NCBI GenBank assembly: GCA_900019985.1
Contig: FIZM01000010.1
Location: 1-36,869 of the forward strand
DNA length: 36,869 nt
Source of the DNA: an uncultured Clostridia bacterium
GTDB lineage: Bacteria > Bacillota > SHA-98 > UBA4971
Reading direction: 5' to 3'
Below are positions 16,871-29,212 of this stretch, one piece after another. The notes under the pieces are model-generated. The model did not search any database, was not told the DNA's origin, and saw nothing but the letters and a program-made list of their open reading frames with translations. The first letter of the stretch is position 1; each line of letters starts with the position of its first letter. A program made the translations under genes and the position numbers.

Positions 16871-17393
16871 GACGCCATATTGCCACTGAAGAGAGAAACG
16901 CGGCGAAATCTGCAATTAAGCCTGCTGCCAGCGAATGCCTGGTTTTCCTTATTCCGACTGCGCCAAAGTAAACTGTAATGATGTAAATCGTAGTCTCAGA
17001 GCTTGCTTGCATTGTAGAGGCAATTCTGCCGATTAGGGAATCCGGCCCGAATTTCCGGACAAGATCCACTGTGACTTCCAATGCGCCTGTTCCGGACAAA
17101 GGCCGTATCAGCGCCAGAGGTAGCAGTTCTGAAGGCATGCCTATCGTTTGTGTCAGTGGGGAGAGAATCCGCGTCAGTAAAGCTAAAGCGCCGGATTCTC
17201 GAAAGATCCCTATTGCCACAAACATACCTACCAGAAAAGGGACTAACCTTATTGCAATGGCAAACCCGTCCTTTGCGCCTTCTATGAATGTCTCGTATAC
17301 CCTGACCTTCTTCGCGTATCCTGCAATGCAGATAACTGCAATCATAAGGGGAACGACAAGATTTGAGAGAGCGGCAACAGCCTTAAGCAGCAT
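16851..17393 (-). CDS. spmB: Spore maturation protein B
   Basis: This 180-residue membrane protein of the nucleoside-recognition (Gate) family has about four to five hydrophobic segments and the motif RPLSGTGALE. It matches SpmB in length and context. SpmA and SpmB act in late spore core dehydration in Bacillus and Clostridium. It lies downstream of spmA on the same strand with a 28-base gap. ATG at 17393. Its 3' end overlaps the end of yvcK, a convergent arrangement that could give antisense interference between a sporulation and a vegetative transcript (inference). Confidence 0.92.
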   Translation of the reverse strand: MLLKAVAALSNLVVPLMIAVICIAGYAKKVRVYETFIEGAKDGFAIAIRLVPFLVGMFVAIGIFRESGALALLTRILSPLTQTIGMPSELLPLALIRPLSGTGALEVTVDLVRKFGPDSLIGRIASTMQASSETTIYIITVYFGAVGIRKTRHSLAAGLIADFAAFLSSVAIWRLILTFD

Positions 17394-17421
17394 AATCTCT
17401 CTCTCCTTTGATTGATGATCC

Positions 17422-17997
17422 TCAAGTTATATCCCTGAAAAACCTGTCGGCAAGTAATGCAACTGAGGTGGCAAGGATGTTCATGAGGACAATAGGTATG
17501 ACGACTTCTGCCGGATTCAGAGAACGGTAGTGTGTTCGAATGGCAATCACCGTCGTAGGAATGAGGGTGATTCCTGCAGTTGATATTGCCACAAAGGTGC
17601 ACATTGCATCGCTGGCCGCATCTCTTCCCTCATTGAGGGATGCCAGCTCTTCCATGGCTTTTATGCCCAAAGGGGTCGCAGCGTTCCCCATACCGAGGAG
17701 ATTCGCAACCAGGCTCATGGTGATGGCACAAAGGGCGGGATGATCGTCAGGTACTGAAGGGAACAGCCACCTTGCCAAAGGCGCAAAGAACCTGGCAAGA
17801 GTCCGAGTGAGGCCTGCGGATTCTGCGATCCGCATAAGGCCGCTCCAAAGAGTCATGATCCCGATAAACCCGAGACATATGTTTACTGCCTGGTTTGCAC
17901 CTTCAATAATGCCTCTTGTTACTTGAGCGGATGTGCCGCTCAGGATCCCCGTAACAACACCAAGGACGATCAATGCCAGCCAAATGCTGTTTACCAT
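17422..17997 (-). CDS. spmA: Spore maturation protein A
   Basis: This 191-residue polytopic membrane protein has the SpmA features LFPSVPDDHPA, SLVANLLGMGNAATPLG and TTVIAIRTHYRS. It pairs with SpmB and indicates an endospore-forming host. I place the start at the ATG at 17997 (MVNSIW...), which has GGAGG 9 bases upstream and matches the usual N-terminus; an in-frame ATG at 18006 would have its ribosome site abutting it. Upstream on the minus strand, AATATA (18091-18086) and TGTACAAG (18067-18060) faintly resemble a sigma-E promoter, but I would not rely on it. Confidence 0.92.
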   Translation of the reverse strand: MVNSIWLALIVLGVVTGILSGTSAQVTRGIIEGANQAVNICLGFIGIMTLWSGLMRIAESAGLTRTLARFFAPLARWLFPSVPDDHPALCAITMSLVANLLGMGNAATPLGIKAMEELASLNEGRDAASDAMCTFVAISTAGITLIPTTVIAIRTHYRSLNPAEVVIPIVLMNILATSVALLADRFFRDIT

Positions 17998-18006
17998 TTT
18001 AGACAT

Positions 18007-18166
18007 CCTCCATTAAGCGAGATAGCCTAGCTGATTCGTAGGTATCCAACCAGCAAAGCCTTGTACAGGCTGCATCGTACATACCTATATTCCGAAGGCG
18101 AGGCAGATTATGACTATATAAGAGATCCGTTGCCGTGTGATAGAATTAGCTTAGGTGGTGCCAGGA
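18007..18166. promoter_or_regulatory. Divergent promoter region, spmA / whiA
   Basis: About 160 bases lie between the divergent starts of spmA and whiA, so both promoters must be here unless whiA is read from further away. No strong sigma-A pair is visible. The whiA ribosome site AGGTGG (18153-18158) is clear. Confidence 0.45.
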
Positions 18167-19102
18167 ATGTTCTATACAGAGACAAAAGGCGAGCTTGCAC
18201 GCACGATGCCTGAAAGCAAATGTTGTAAGCTCTCAGAGTTTTCGGCAATTGCCAGGAGTCTGGGCAGGTTGGAGATGCCGGTTTTTGAAATCCGAACTGA
18301 AAACGCTGCATCTGCCCGGAAGATAATGTCTTTTGTCAACGTTATCTTCGGTTTCAAACCAAGAATGAGACTTATCCATGGAAAAGGTGGACGCTCAAGG
18401 AATCAGCATATCATCCAACTGCTGCTTGGTAAGAAGACCCTGGAGACACTGAAAGGGCTTGGCGTGATGTCTGAGAGCGGTTCCGGCATTTCTATGGAAA
18501 ACGGTATCCCGTGGCACCTTCTATCCAGGCAGTGTTGCCGGAGAGCCTACCTTCGAGGGGTTTTTCTCGGAAGGGGATATGTGCAAAACCCTGAAAAAGA
18601 GTACCATATGGAGTTTATGACAGATAGCTCAGAGCATGCAAAAGGAATAGTGCAGCTAGCAGAATCCTTTAACGTAACGCCTAAGGTCGCGCCACGCAAG
18701 AAGGGGTACATGGTCTATGTCAAGGGAGGGGACGATGTAGCTCAGCTGCTTCGTGTTATGGGAGCCCACTCCGCAGTGCTTACGCTGGAAAGTGTGAGGG
18801 TGCTGAGGGGTGTGCGCGGCGATGTGAACCGAGTTGTAAACTGCGAGACCGCAAATGTCACAAAGGCAGTGAATGCAGGTCTTTCCCAGATAGATGCCAT
18901 ACAGAGAATTGAGCGGATCATTGGGCTAAAGTCCCTTGCTCCGGGACTTCAGGAGATAGCGGAACTCAGGTTAGCCAATCCTGAGATGACCCTCAGGGAA
19001 CTGGGTCAGTTGTTATCTCCCCCGATCAGTAAATCTGCTGTAAATCACAGGATGAGGAGGCTTATCCATATAGCAAACAGCTTAAACGGTAAAATGGGAT
19101 AG
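18167..19102 (+). CDS. whiA: WhiA-family DNA-binding protein
   Basis: This 311-residue protein begins with FYTETKGELARTMP and CCKLSEF, as WhiA does. It continues into a LAGLIDADG-homing-endonuclease-like domain (GVFLGRGYVQNPEKEYHMEF) and ends in a helix-turn-helix region (TLRELGQLLSPPISKSAVNHRMRRL in parts, with SAVNHR near the end). WhiA controls sporulation septation in actinomycetes and cell division/chromosome segregation in Bacillus. I choose the ATG at 18167, with AGGTGG 8 bases upstream, rather than the tandem GTGs at 18155. In most Firmicutes whiA directly follows yvcK; here spmBA lies between them in reverse. Confidence 0.93.
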   Translation: MFYTETKGELARTMPESKCCKLSEFSAIARSLGRLEMPVFEIRTENAASARKIMSFVNVIFGFKPRMRLIHGKGGRSRNQHIIQLLLGKKTLETLKGLGVMSESGSGISMENGIPWHLLSRQCCRRAYLRGVFLGRGYVQNPEKEYHMEFMTDSSEHAKGIVQLAESFNVTPKVAPRKKGYMVYVKGGDDVAQLLRVMGAHSAVLTLESVRVLRGVRGDVNRVVNCETANVTKAVNAGLSQIDAIQRIERIIGLKSLAPGLQEIAELRLANPEMTLRELGQLLSPPISKSAVNHRMRRLIHIANSLNGKMG

Positions 19103-19175
19103 ATTTCCTAGGAGGATTCTACAAAGGAAATCCTTCGGTCTTCTCGAATATTGTAACGTAAAGGGGTGACATTCA

Positions 19176-20621
19176 GTGAAGCTTGGTTATGAGATGAGCC
19201 TTAAGCAAGTTCAGAAGCTTGTTATTACTCCTGAGCTTCGTCAGGCCATAACCATTCTTCAGTTGCCCTGGATCGAGCTGGAACAGTACATATCTGAAGA
19301 GGTAATGGAAAACCCGTTTCTGGAGCTCGGAGACAAAGTCGAGCCGGCAGGCCAGGATTTATCTGACGTCCGTGAAGAGGCCGGGTTGTCTGCCAATGAA
19401 GCAGAAGAAGCGCGTCATGATATAGACTGGCAACTCTATTTTGAAGATGCCAGTGATATCGGGTACATAGGTTCACGGGTAAACCGGAATCAGCCTGAGC
19501 CATCATATGAATCTTTCATAGGCTCCGAGTCGACATTCCATGATTATCTCACGTTTCAGCTGCGTATTTCACCCCTTGACGAGGACCGGATGAGAATAGG
19601 CGCTCTGATCATCGGCGGGATCGATGACGACGGTTACCTGCGGATGGACATTTCTGAAATTGCAGATATGGCAGGCGTTTCTCCTGAAGAAGCAGCAAAG
19701 GTCCTCAGCATAATCCAGCAGTTTGACCCCACCGGTGTCGGTGCCAGGACCCTTGAGGAGTGTCTCCTAATCCAGTTGGAGTCTTTAAGGAGCACCGGCA
19801 TTTCCTGTGATAAGTTGGAACTGGCAGAGAGATTGATTAAGGAACACCTGGACGATATAGCGCAGGGCGGTTTTGTTAAGATTGCCGAGGCTTTGGGAGT
19901 CGATGTTGTTGAAGTTCAGGAGGCGTGCGATTTAATAAAGACTCTCGACCCGAAGCCGGGACGGCAGTATTCAGGCGGACGTGGGCCTGCATATATTGAA
20001 CCTGATGCAAGTATTGAGAGAGTCGGAGATGAATATGTTGTCACTGTTCACGATGTGTCCGCTCCGCGCCTTAGCATAAACCCGGTCTACCGCAAAATTC
20101 TGGGGCAAGTGGATCCACAACAGGACGGTGCTGTAGATTACCTGAAATCCAAGCTTAATTCGGCTCTGTGGCTTATACGAAGCATAGAACAGCGCAGGCA
20201 GACCCTGCAAAAAGTCATAGAATCCATTGTCAAGTTCCAGCGGGACTTCTTTGACAAAGGAGTCAAGCATCTTAAGCCTCTGACATTGGAGGACGTGGCC
20301 CGCGAGATTGGAGTCCATGAATCTACGGTAAGCAGGGCTACTCAAGGAAAGTATGTTGCAACTCCAAGGGGCATGTTTGAGTTGAAGTTCTTCTTCACAA
20401 GCGGGATCCCGACAGTATACGGTAAAGGGGCATCCAGCGAGAGCGTGAAAAAGATGATCCGCGAGATAATTGAAGGCGAGGATCCAAATAAGCCCCTTAG
20501 CGATAGGGCTATCAGCGAAATGTTGCGGGAGAAAGGGATTATGATTTCCCGCAGGACAGTGGCGAAATATCGCGAAGAGGAGCGGATAGCTCCGTCTACA
20601 CTTAGAAAAAGATTTTCTTAG
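19176..20621 (+). CDS. rpoN: RNA polymerase sigma-54 factor
   Basis: This 481-residue protein has the Gln/Leu-rich activator-interacting region I at the N-terminus (QKLVITPELRQAITILQ), the core-binding region, and a helix-turn-helix (VAREIGVHESTVSRA). The RpoN box RRTVAKYREE at about 459-468 contacts the -24 element. It directs transcription that needs AAA+ enhancer-binding activators. GTG at 19176 is supported by AAGGGGTG 7 bases before it. It lies 73 bases after whiA and just upstream of the glycolytic operon. No -24/-12 promoter was recognised in this window. Confidence 0.95.
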   Translation: MKLGYEMSLKQVQKLVITPELRQAITILQLPWIELEQYISEEVMENPFLELGDKVEPAGQDLSDVREEAGLSANEAEEARHDIDWQLYFEDASDIGYIGSRVNRNQPEPSYESFIGSESTFHDYLTFQLRISPLDEDRMRIGALIIGGIDDDGYLRMDISEIADMAGVSPEEAAKVLSIIQQFDPTGVGARTLEECLLIQLESLRSTGISCDKLELAERLIKEHLDDIAQGGFVKIAEALGVDVVEVQEACDLIKTLDPKPGRQYSGGRGPAYIEPDASIERVGDEYVVTVHDVSAPRLSINPVYRKILGQVDPQQDGAVDYLKSKLNSALWLIRSIEQRRQTLQKVIESIVKFQRDFFDKGVKHLKPLTLEDVAREIGVHESTVSRATQGKYVATPRGMFELKFFFTSGIPTVYGKGASSESVKKMIREIIEGEDPNKPLSDRAISEMLREKGIMISRRTVAKYREEERIAPSTLRKRFS

Positions 20622-20693
20622 CAACAGAAGGAATTTTAGGTGCCGGAACGAATACACTATAGGAAGATATGGCACTTTTTATTTTGACTGAAG

Positions 20694-20719
20694 CGGGACA
20701 ATATAAGCTATGGCGGGAC
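20694..20719 (+). promoter_or_regulatory. CggR operator
   Basis: Two direct CGGGAC repeats at 20694-20699 and 20714-20719 are exactly 20 bases apart. This is the period of the B. subtilis CggR operator (CGGGAC-N6-TGTC-N4 repeated), although the TGTC parts are not kept. The site is upstream of the cggR gene, as expected for autoregulation, with fructose-1,6-bisphosphate as the known inducer in B. subtilis. TTGACT at 20684-20689 could be a -35 box, but its -10 partner is weak. Confidence 0.65.
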
Positions 20720-20757
20720 GTATCGCGACCCACTAATAACCCAGTTTTTGTCTATTT

Positions 20758-20805
20758 TTCGATGGGTGTCAGTTTAAATGGTTCGATGGATGTCATTTTA
20801 GCTCG
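20758..20805. mobile_element. Possible IS-end relic: two 24-bp direct repeats
   Basis: Two adjacent 24-bp copies begin TTCGATGGRTGTCA at 20758 and 20782. A weaker third GTCTATTTT match lies just before them. Tandem GTCA-type repeats with TGG spacers resemble the multiple terminal repeats of IS21-family elements. No transposase or target duplication was found, so this would be a solo end. It lies between the CggR operator and the cggR ribosome site, inside the operon leader. Confidence 0.4.
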
Positions 20806-20825
20806 TGCGAAAGAGGTTTGTATGA

Positions 20826-22867
<2,042 letters not shown>

Positions 22868-22928
22868 GCTGGGCTGTTGATAATGTCAGTCGTCTAAGCC
22901 ATATGTGCTCGAGGAGTGTGATGCGTTT

Positions 22929-24113
22929 ATGGCAAAGGCCACGGTAAGGGATATCGATGTAAAGGGAAAGCGTGTACTTGTAAGAGTAGACTTTAATGTC
23001 CCTTTAGATGCTGAAAGGAACATTACAGATGATACGCGCATCAGATCTGCTCTTCCAACCATTGAATACCTTTTGGAGCGCGGTGCAAGGGTGATCCTTG
23101 CATCCCACCTTGGACGTCCGAAGGGACAGCGGAAGGAAGAGTTCAGCCTTGCTCCTGTTGCAAAAAGGCTTGAAGAACTGCTTGGGAAACCAGTCAAGAA
23201 GCTCGATGATTGCATTGGCGCGGAGGTCGAAGCAGAGGTCCTGGCTATGAAAGACGGAGATGTAATCCTCCTTGAGAATCTCAGGTTCTACAAGGAAGAA
23301 GAAGCCAATGACGAGGCATTTGCCAGGGCTTTGGCCTCTTTGGCTGATATATATGTAAATGACGCATTCGGGACTGCTCACCGTGCCCATGCATCCACCG
23401 CCGGAGTCGCAGAGTTTGTTGACGGAGTCGCCGGGTTTCTTATGGAGAAAGAGATTGAAGTCATGGGGAAGGCGCTGTCTCAACCTGAGAGGCCTTTCGT
23501 TGCGATCCTAGGTGGTGCCAAGGTCAAAGATAAGGTAGGCGTTATCTCAAATCTCATGGAAAAAGTGGATTCGCTGATAATCGGCGGAGGTATGGCTTAT
23601 ACCTTCTTGAAGGCAAAAGGCCTTGAGATCGGCGATTCTATTGTTGATGATGCCAGCTTAGGTTTGGCCGGGGAGCTTATGGAGAAGGCAAAGACTAAAG
23701 GGATAAGATTCCTCCTGCCTGTTGACGTAGTGATAGCAGACAAGTTTGCAGAAGATGCAAACACTAAGGTCGTTGATATAGACGAGATTCCTCCCTCCTG
23801 GCAAGCTCTGGATATCGGCCCGAAGACGCGAGACCTGTTTGCCCGGGAGATCGCGGATGCCAAGACAGTGGTATGGAACGGTCCAATGGGCGTCTTCGAG
23901 ATGAAGCCGTTCGCAGAAGGAACCAGGCGGATTGCCAGGGCACTCGCAGAATCGGAGGCAGTGACGATAGTCGGCGGTGGAGATTCAGTTGCTGCTGTCT
24001 CCGAAATGGGATTTGGAGACAAAATGACCCATGTTTCCACAGGAGGAGGCGCATCTTTGGAATTCCTTGAGGGCAAAGTCCTTCCCGGTGTTGCTGCGCT
24101 GAAAGATAAATAG
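22929..24113 (+). CDS. pgk: Phosphoglycerate kinase
   Basis: This 394-residue enzyme converts 1,3-bisphosphoglycerate and ADP to 3-phosphoglycerate and ATP. Signatures: [11 protein letters not shown] near the start, [18 protein letters not shown], the glycine-rich [10 protein letters not shown] and [10 protein letters not shown] start at the ATG at 22929 (MAKATVRDI) with GAGGAG about 12 bases upstream; an upstream in-frame GTG at 22905 would place that site inside the gene. It follows gapA by 61 bases. Confidence 0.96.
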   Translation: MAKATVRDIDVKGKRVLVRVDFNVPLDAERNITDDTRIRSALPTIEYLLERGARVILASHLGRPKGQRKEEFSLAPVAKRLEELLGKPVKKLDDCIGAEVEAEVLAMKDGDVILLENLRFYKEEEANDEAFARALASLADIYVNDAFGTAHRAHASTAGVAEFVDGVAGFLMEKEIEVMGKALSQPERPFVAILGGAKVKDKVGVISNLMEKVDSLIIGGGMAYTFLKAKGLEIGDSIVDDASLGLAGELMEKAKTKGIRFLLPVDVVIADKFAEDANTKVVDIDEIPPSWQALDIGPKTRDLFAREIADAKTVVWNGPMGVFEMKPFAEGTRRIARALAESEAVTIVGGGDSVAAVSEMGFGDKMTHVSTGGGASLEFLEGKVLPGVAALKDK

Positions 24114-24130
24114 GTAGAGGTGAGAGACAT

Positions 24131-24880
24131 TTGCGCAAGCGTATAGTTGCAGGAAACTGGAAAATGCACAAGACTGTCGATGAAGCCACTGCTCTGGTTA
24201 ATGACTTGAAGAGCCGGGTAAAGGATGTGAGCCATGTAGAGATAGTGGTATGCCCTGCGTTTACCGCTCTTAGTGCAGTTGCCGATGCGATTCAAGGTAG
24301 TAACATCAGGCTTGCAGCCCAGAATATGCATTGGGAGAATGAAGGGGCGTATACAGGGGAAGTATCTCCTGTCATGCTGAAGGATCTGGGATGCACGTAC
24401 GTGATCCTGGGACACTCTGAAAGAAGAGCTTACTTCGGCGAAACTGATGAGATTGTAAACAAAAAGGTGAAAGCAGCTCTAGCCGGTGGCCTTCTGCCCA
24501 TTATCTGCGTCGGAGAGACTTTGGAAGTGCGGGAGGAAGGCAAGACCGAGGAAGTTGTGACAAGACAGACAAAAGGAGCGCTGGACGGCATAGATGCTGC
24601 TCAGGCAGAAGGTATTGTCATAGCTTATGAGCCTGTCTGGGCAATAGGGACAGGGCGCACTGCGTCGGCTGAAGAGGCAAACAGGGTGATCCGGATTATC
24701 CGAAGTGTTGTAGCTGAAATATTTGACCCCAAGATTGCCCATGAGATGAGGATTCAGTACGGCGGAAGTGTGAAGCCTAATAACGCAGGAGAACTGTTCA
24801 GTCAGTCAGACATAGATGGGGCCCTTGTAGGAGGCGCCAGTCTAAGTGCATCTGATTTTGCGGCTATAGTCAAAGCTTAG
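24131..24880 (+). CDS. tpiA: Triosephosphate isomerase
   Basis: This 249-residue TIM barrel has AGNWKMHK with the catalytic Lys, LGHSERR with the electrophilic His, AYEPVWAIGTG with the catalytic Glu, and QYGGSVKP. It interconverts dihydroxyacetone-P and glyceraldehyde-3-P. TTG at 24131 is the start because AGAGGTGAG lies 6 bases before it. It is 17 bases after pgk. In many Firmicutes a phosphoglycerate mutase (gpmI) follows tpiA; here enolase follows directly. Confidence 0.96.
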   Translation: MRKRIVAGNWKMHKTVDEATALVNDLKSRVKDVSHVEIVVCPAFTALSAVADAIQGSNIRLAAQNMHWENEGAYTGEVSPVMLKDLGCTYVILGHSERRAYFGETDEIVNKKVKAALAGGLLPIICVGETLEVREEGKTEEVVTRQTKGALDGIDAAQAEGIVIAYEPVWAIGTGRTASAEEANRVIRIIRSVVAEIFDPKIAHEMRIQYGGSVKPNNAGELFSQSDIDGALVGGASLSASDFAAIVKA

Positions 24881-26179
<1,299 letters not shown>

Positions 26180-26265
26180 ATTTAGGCTGTGTTTCCAATA
26201 AGTTGTACGTGGATTTGCTGTCTTTTTCTTAGGCGAATTCTAAAAGAAGATTGGTTATAGATCGG

Positions 26266-26309
26266 GCGAAGATCTCTTTTGTAGGTTGCGAAGATCTCTT
26301 TTGTAGGTT
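26266..26309. repeat. Perfect 22-bp tandem duplication
   Basis: The 22-mer beginning GCGAAGATCTCTTTTG is present twice without mismatch at 26266-26287 and 26288-26309. It lies in the 460-base gap between eno and secG, in the presumed eno 3' region. Perfect identity suggests a recent duplication. Confidence 0.9.
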
Positions 26310-26351
26310 ACAAACAAATCACGGCACCGACTCCGGCGCTGTCTCTTTAAG

Positions 26352-26498
26352 CTAGCTAAAGTAGGCAGCGCCTTGCTGTTTTTCCTCTACACTCCGTGGT
26401 TTTGTAGTATGGTTACATATGTCAAAATCGTCTAATTCTTTAGCTTCGTTCCACTTAAATGACTGCTTTTTCCCCTGCTTTTGTGATATAATCTCCAT
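26352..26498 (-). CDS. Small hypothetical protein, 48 residues
   Basis: ATG at 26498 has a full AGGAGG (26512-26507) 8 bases upstream, and the frame stays open for 48 codons to TAG at 26352-26354. The product is hydrophilic and charged (MEIISQKQGKKQSFKWNEAK at its start) with no membrane segment and no family I recognise. It is antisense to the space between eno and secG. The excellent ribosome site in otherwise empty DNA is the main support; codon choice is neutral. It could be a relic of a longer gene. Confidence 0.45.
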   Translation of the reverse strand: MEIISQKQGKKQSFKWNEAKELDDFDICNHTTKPRSVEEKQQGAAYFS

Positions 26499-26552
26499 AA
26501 GGGCAACCTCCTAATATTTTGAAGTGTACTACATGGTAGTCCCGACAGTGCC

Positions 26553-26581
26553 TTGCTGAGTTTGGCGGCGTGTGCTAGAAT
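26553..26581 (+). promoter_or_regulatory. Sigma-A promoter of secG
   Basis: TTGCTG (26553-26558) and TAGAAT (26576-26581) are exactly 17 bases apart, about 60 bases before the secG start, and no other gene lies between. Confidence 0.55.
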
Positions 26582-26641
26582 CTATGATAGTTTGCTGAAG
26601 GGTTTTCTTGCTGAGTTGAAAGTATTGGGGGTGAAGCTTCA

Positions 26642-26863
26642 TTGCGCACAGGTCTTATAGTATTTCAATTCGTCATATCCATAGCTCTTATCGCTGTAGT
26701 GCTCCTTCAACCAAGTAAAGGCGAAGGACTAGGGTCCATCGGCGGTGGGGGACGGTTATTTTTCTCCAAGAACAAAAAAATGGAAGAGTTTTTGAGCAAG
26801 ATGACTTCTGTCGTAGCCGTACTTTTCTTGATGTCCTCAGTGTTGCTGAGTATCATAAGATAA
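26642..26863 (+). CDS. secG: Protein translocase subunit SecG
   Basis: This 73-residue protein has two membrane helices (about 4-22 and 52-71) flanking the conserved loop LLQPSKGEGLGSIGGGG, the SecG pattern. It is the small accessory subunit of the SecYEG channel. TTG at 26642 follows GGGGGTGA by 8 bases. In many Firmicutes secG precedes rnr and smpB; here a pyrophosphatase and an HD gene lie between secG and smpB and no rnr is present. Confidence 0.93.
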   Translation: MRTGLIVFQFVISIALIAVVLLQPSKGEGLGSIGGGGRLFFSKNKKMEEFLSKMTSVVAVLFLMSSVLLSIIR

Positions 26864-27009
26864 ATATTGCTCGCCTATTTGACGTGCAAGGAAAAGAAAA
26901 AAATAGATGCAGCAGATGTTGTCTCTTAAGGACGGGTACGATGCAATCTTTGTAATATAGTTCGCCATATCTTCCGTTACGGTCTAATAATTTTAGAGGT
27001 GAGTAGTGT

Positions 27010-29046
27010 ATGACATCCATCGGTGCGTCTTCTATTTTGTACGCGGCCTTAGCAGGCGGTTTAGGGCTCCTTTTTGTCGCCTATCTTGTGCAGTATGTGT
27101 TAAAGAAAGATCCTGGCAGTGCAAGAATACAAGAATTATCAGGAGCCATACATGAAGGTGCAATGGCCTTCTTGAGGCGGGAGTACAGAGTCGTTCTGGT
27201 TTTCATCGGTGTTATCTTCTTGCTTATAGTGTTTGCGATTAATGTACATACCGCGATTGCTTTCTTAATAGGAGGATTAACGTCTGTTTCTGCAGGATAT
27301 GTGGGAATGAAGATAGCTACAGCTGCTAACAGCAGGACTGCCCACGCTGCAGCAGACGGTTTCAATGAAGCCCTTAGAGTGGCCTTTCCCGGCGGCGCGG
27401 TTATGGGAATGTATGTAGCCAGCATAGGGCTGTTTTCTTTGTCTATTGTGTACTACATATTGTCGGTCTTGCCTGGCGGAGATGTGTTCTCTGCGACAGA
27501 TTTGATATCAGGGTTCAGTATGGGCGCGAGCCTTGTGGCGTTGTTCGCAAGGGTTGCAGGGGGCATATACACAAAAGCGGCAGATGTCGGTGCAGACCTC
27601 GTCGGTAAAGTAGAGAAAGGCATTCCTGAAGATGACCCTAGAAACCCTGCGGTCATCGCTGACCTTGTAGGTGATAATGTAGGGGACGTAGCAGGAATGG
27701 GAGCCGACCTTTACGAGTCTTATATTGGGGCGATTGTATCTGCGCTTGTTATTGCTACGGCAACCAGCCTCAACGCTCCTGACGGCTTCAAGAAGATCAT
27801 ATTTGCCCTCTGTTTGGCAGGGATCGGCATTATCTCATCGATCATCGGAACATTCTTTGTAAGAACCGGAAAAACCGAAGGAGATCCGGGAGGCGCTTTG
27901 CGCAATGGCACGCTTGTCAGCGCAGGATTAGTTGTTGTCGGCGCTTTCTTCCTGAGCAAGTATTACTACGGTGAACTCAGCGTATTTTGGGCAGCCTTCT
28001 TCGGCCTCCTGGCAGGGATGGTTATCGGAGGGATTGCTGAAAAGTATACATCCGGAAAGGCAGTGGAGGATTTAGCTGAGACTTGCCTTACCGGGCCTGC
28101 TACGAATATTATCAGCGGGTTTGCTTTGAGTATGCGGAGCACGGTAGTTCCTCTTATCTTTATCGCTCTTTCAACATTGATCTCCTATTACACAGCAGGT
28201 TTCTACGGCATAGCCATTGCAGCTGTGGGAATGCTTTCTACCACAGGCATGACTGTAGCTGTGGATGCGTACGGACCTATATCAGATAATGCAGGCGGAA
28301 TTGCTGAGATGGGTCATATGCCGTCGCAAGTTCGGGAAGTGACTGACTCTCTGGATGCTGCGGGAAATACTACTGCAGCTATTGCCAAGGGTTTTGCAAT
28401 CGGGTCCGCTGCCCTGACAGCACTTGCTCTGTTCTTTGCATATGTGCATGCAGTGCAGCTTCAAGCTATAAACCTGCTAAGCGCTAAAGTTGTGGCAGGG
28501 GTTCTGATAGGTGCAATGGTACCTTACATATTCGCTTCCGAAGTCATGAGCGCTGTGGGGCGTGCTGCGTTTAAGGTAGTTGAAGAAGTCAGAAGGCAGT
28601 TTGCCGAGATTCCCGGTCTTATGGACGGTACCGGGAGAGCGGATTATGCCAAGTGTGTAGACATAACTACTGCTGCTGCTCTTCGAGAAATGGTGGCCCC
28701 CGGACTTGTGGCAGTGTTCCTTCCGCTTGCTGTAGGGGTATTTCTGGGCCCTGAAACTCTGGGAGGTGTCCTGGCAGGGTCATTGACAAGCGGTGTGCCC
28801 TTGGCTATCCAGCTTGCCAATGCAGGCGGCGCCTGGGATAATGCCAAGAAACACGTGGAAGCCGGAAACCTTGGAGGCAAGGGAACTCCTGTACACGCGG
28901 CTGCAGTGATCGGTGATACGGTAGGAGACCCCTTTAAGGATGCTGCCGCACCGGCTATGAACATCCTGATTAAGTTGATGACTGTTGTAGCCCTTGTTTT
29001 CGCTCCGTTGATTGTACATTTGAATGAGCTTATAGGGTTGTTCTAA
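27010..29046 (+). CDS. hppA: Membrane-bound ion-pumping pyrophosphatase, K+-dependent type
   Basis: This 678-residue protein with about 16 membrane helices couples pyrophosphate hydrolysis to H+ (or Na+) export. The substrate-site motifs are DVGADLVGK (192-200), [20 protein letters not shown] (207-226) and DNAGGIAEM. In [16 protein letters not shown] (452-467), Ala456 and Ala459 mark the K+-dependent subclass; K+-independent enzymes have Lys and Thr there. H+ versus Na+ specificity cannot be settled by eye. ATG at 27010 has AGAGGTGAG 6 bases upstream. The last codons form the first unit of a 30-bp repeat array that continues past the stop. Confidence 0.96.
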   Translation: MTSIGASSILYAALAGGLGLLFVAYLVQYVLKKDPGSARIQELSGAIHEGAMAFLRREYRVVLVFIGVIFLLIVFAINVHTAIAFLIGGLTSVSAGYVGMKIATAANSRTAHAAADGFNEALRVAFPGGAVMGMYVASIGLFSLSIVYYILSVLPGGDVFSATDLISGFSMGASLVALFARVAGGIYTKAADVGADLVGKVEKGIPEDDPRNPAVIADLVGDNVGDVAGMGADLYESYIGAIVSALVIATATSLNAPDGFKKIIFALCLAGIGIISSIIGTFFVRTGKTEGDPGGALRNGTLVSAGLVVVGAFFLSKYYYGELSVFWAAFFGLLAGMVIGGIAEKYTSGKAVEDLAETCLTGPATNIISGFALSMRSTVVPLIFIALSTLISYYTAGFYGIAIAAVGMLSTTGMTVAVDAYGPISDNAGGIAEMGHMPSQVREVTDSLDAAGNTTAAIAKGFAIGSAALTALALFFAYVHAVQLQAINLLSAKVVAGVLIGAMVPYIFASEVMSAVGRAAFKVVEEVRRQFAEIPGLMDGTGRADYAKCVDITTAAALREMVAPGLVAVFLPLAVGVFLGPETLGGVLAGSLTSGVPLAIQLANAGGAWDNAKKHVEAGNLGGKGTPVHAAAVIGDTVGDPFKDAAAPAMNILIKLMTVVALVFAPLIVHLNELIGLF

Positions 29047-29209
29047 CTGTCAAACTGTCAAATGAACCTATAGGGCTGTCGGGACTGTTGAATGAACTCG
29101 TAGGGTTGTTATAGCTATTAAGTGAACTTGTGAGGTTGTTCGAACTGGTAAATCAACTCATACGTTGTTCGAACTATTGAATCCGATTATAGGGTTGTTC
29201 TGACTATTA
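29023..29209. repeat. 30-bp tandem repeats grown from the 3' end of hppA
   Basis: Six units start at 29023, 29061, 29091, 29121, 29151 and 29180. Five are 30 bases and one is 29, with an 8-base insert after the first. The consensus is AATGAACTYATAGGGTTGTT followed by about 10 bases. The first unit contains the last codons of hppA (Asn-Glu-Leu-Ile-Gly-Leu-Phe-stop). Later units still resemble this coding sequence (for example Asn-Glu-Leu-Val-Gly-Leu-Leu) but sit after the stop. Confidence 0.88.
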
Positions 29210-29212
29210 TCA

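Noticed and set aside
18060-18091. Sigma-E-like promoter of spmA on the minus strand
   Set aside because: The match is partial (AATATA and TGTACAAG) and not better than chance in a region of this size.
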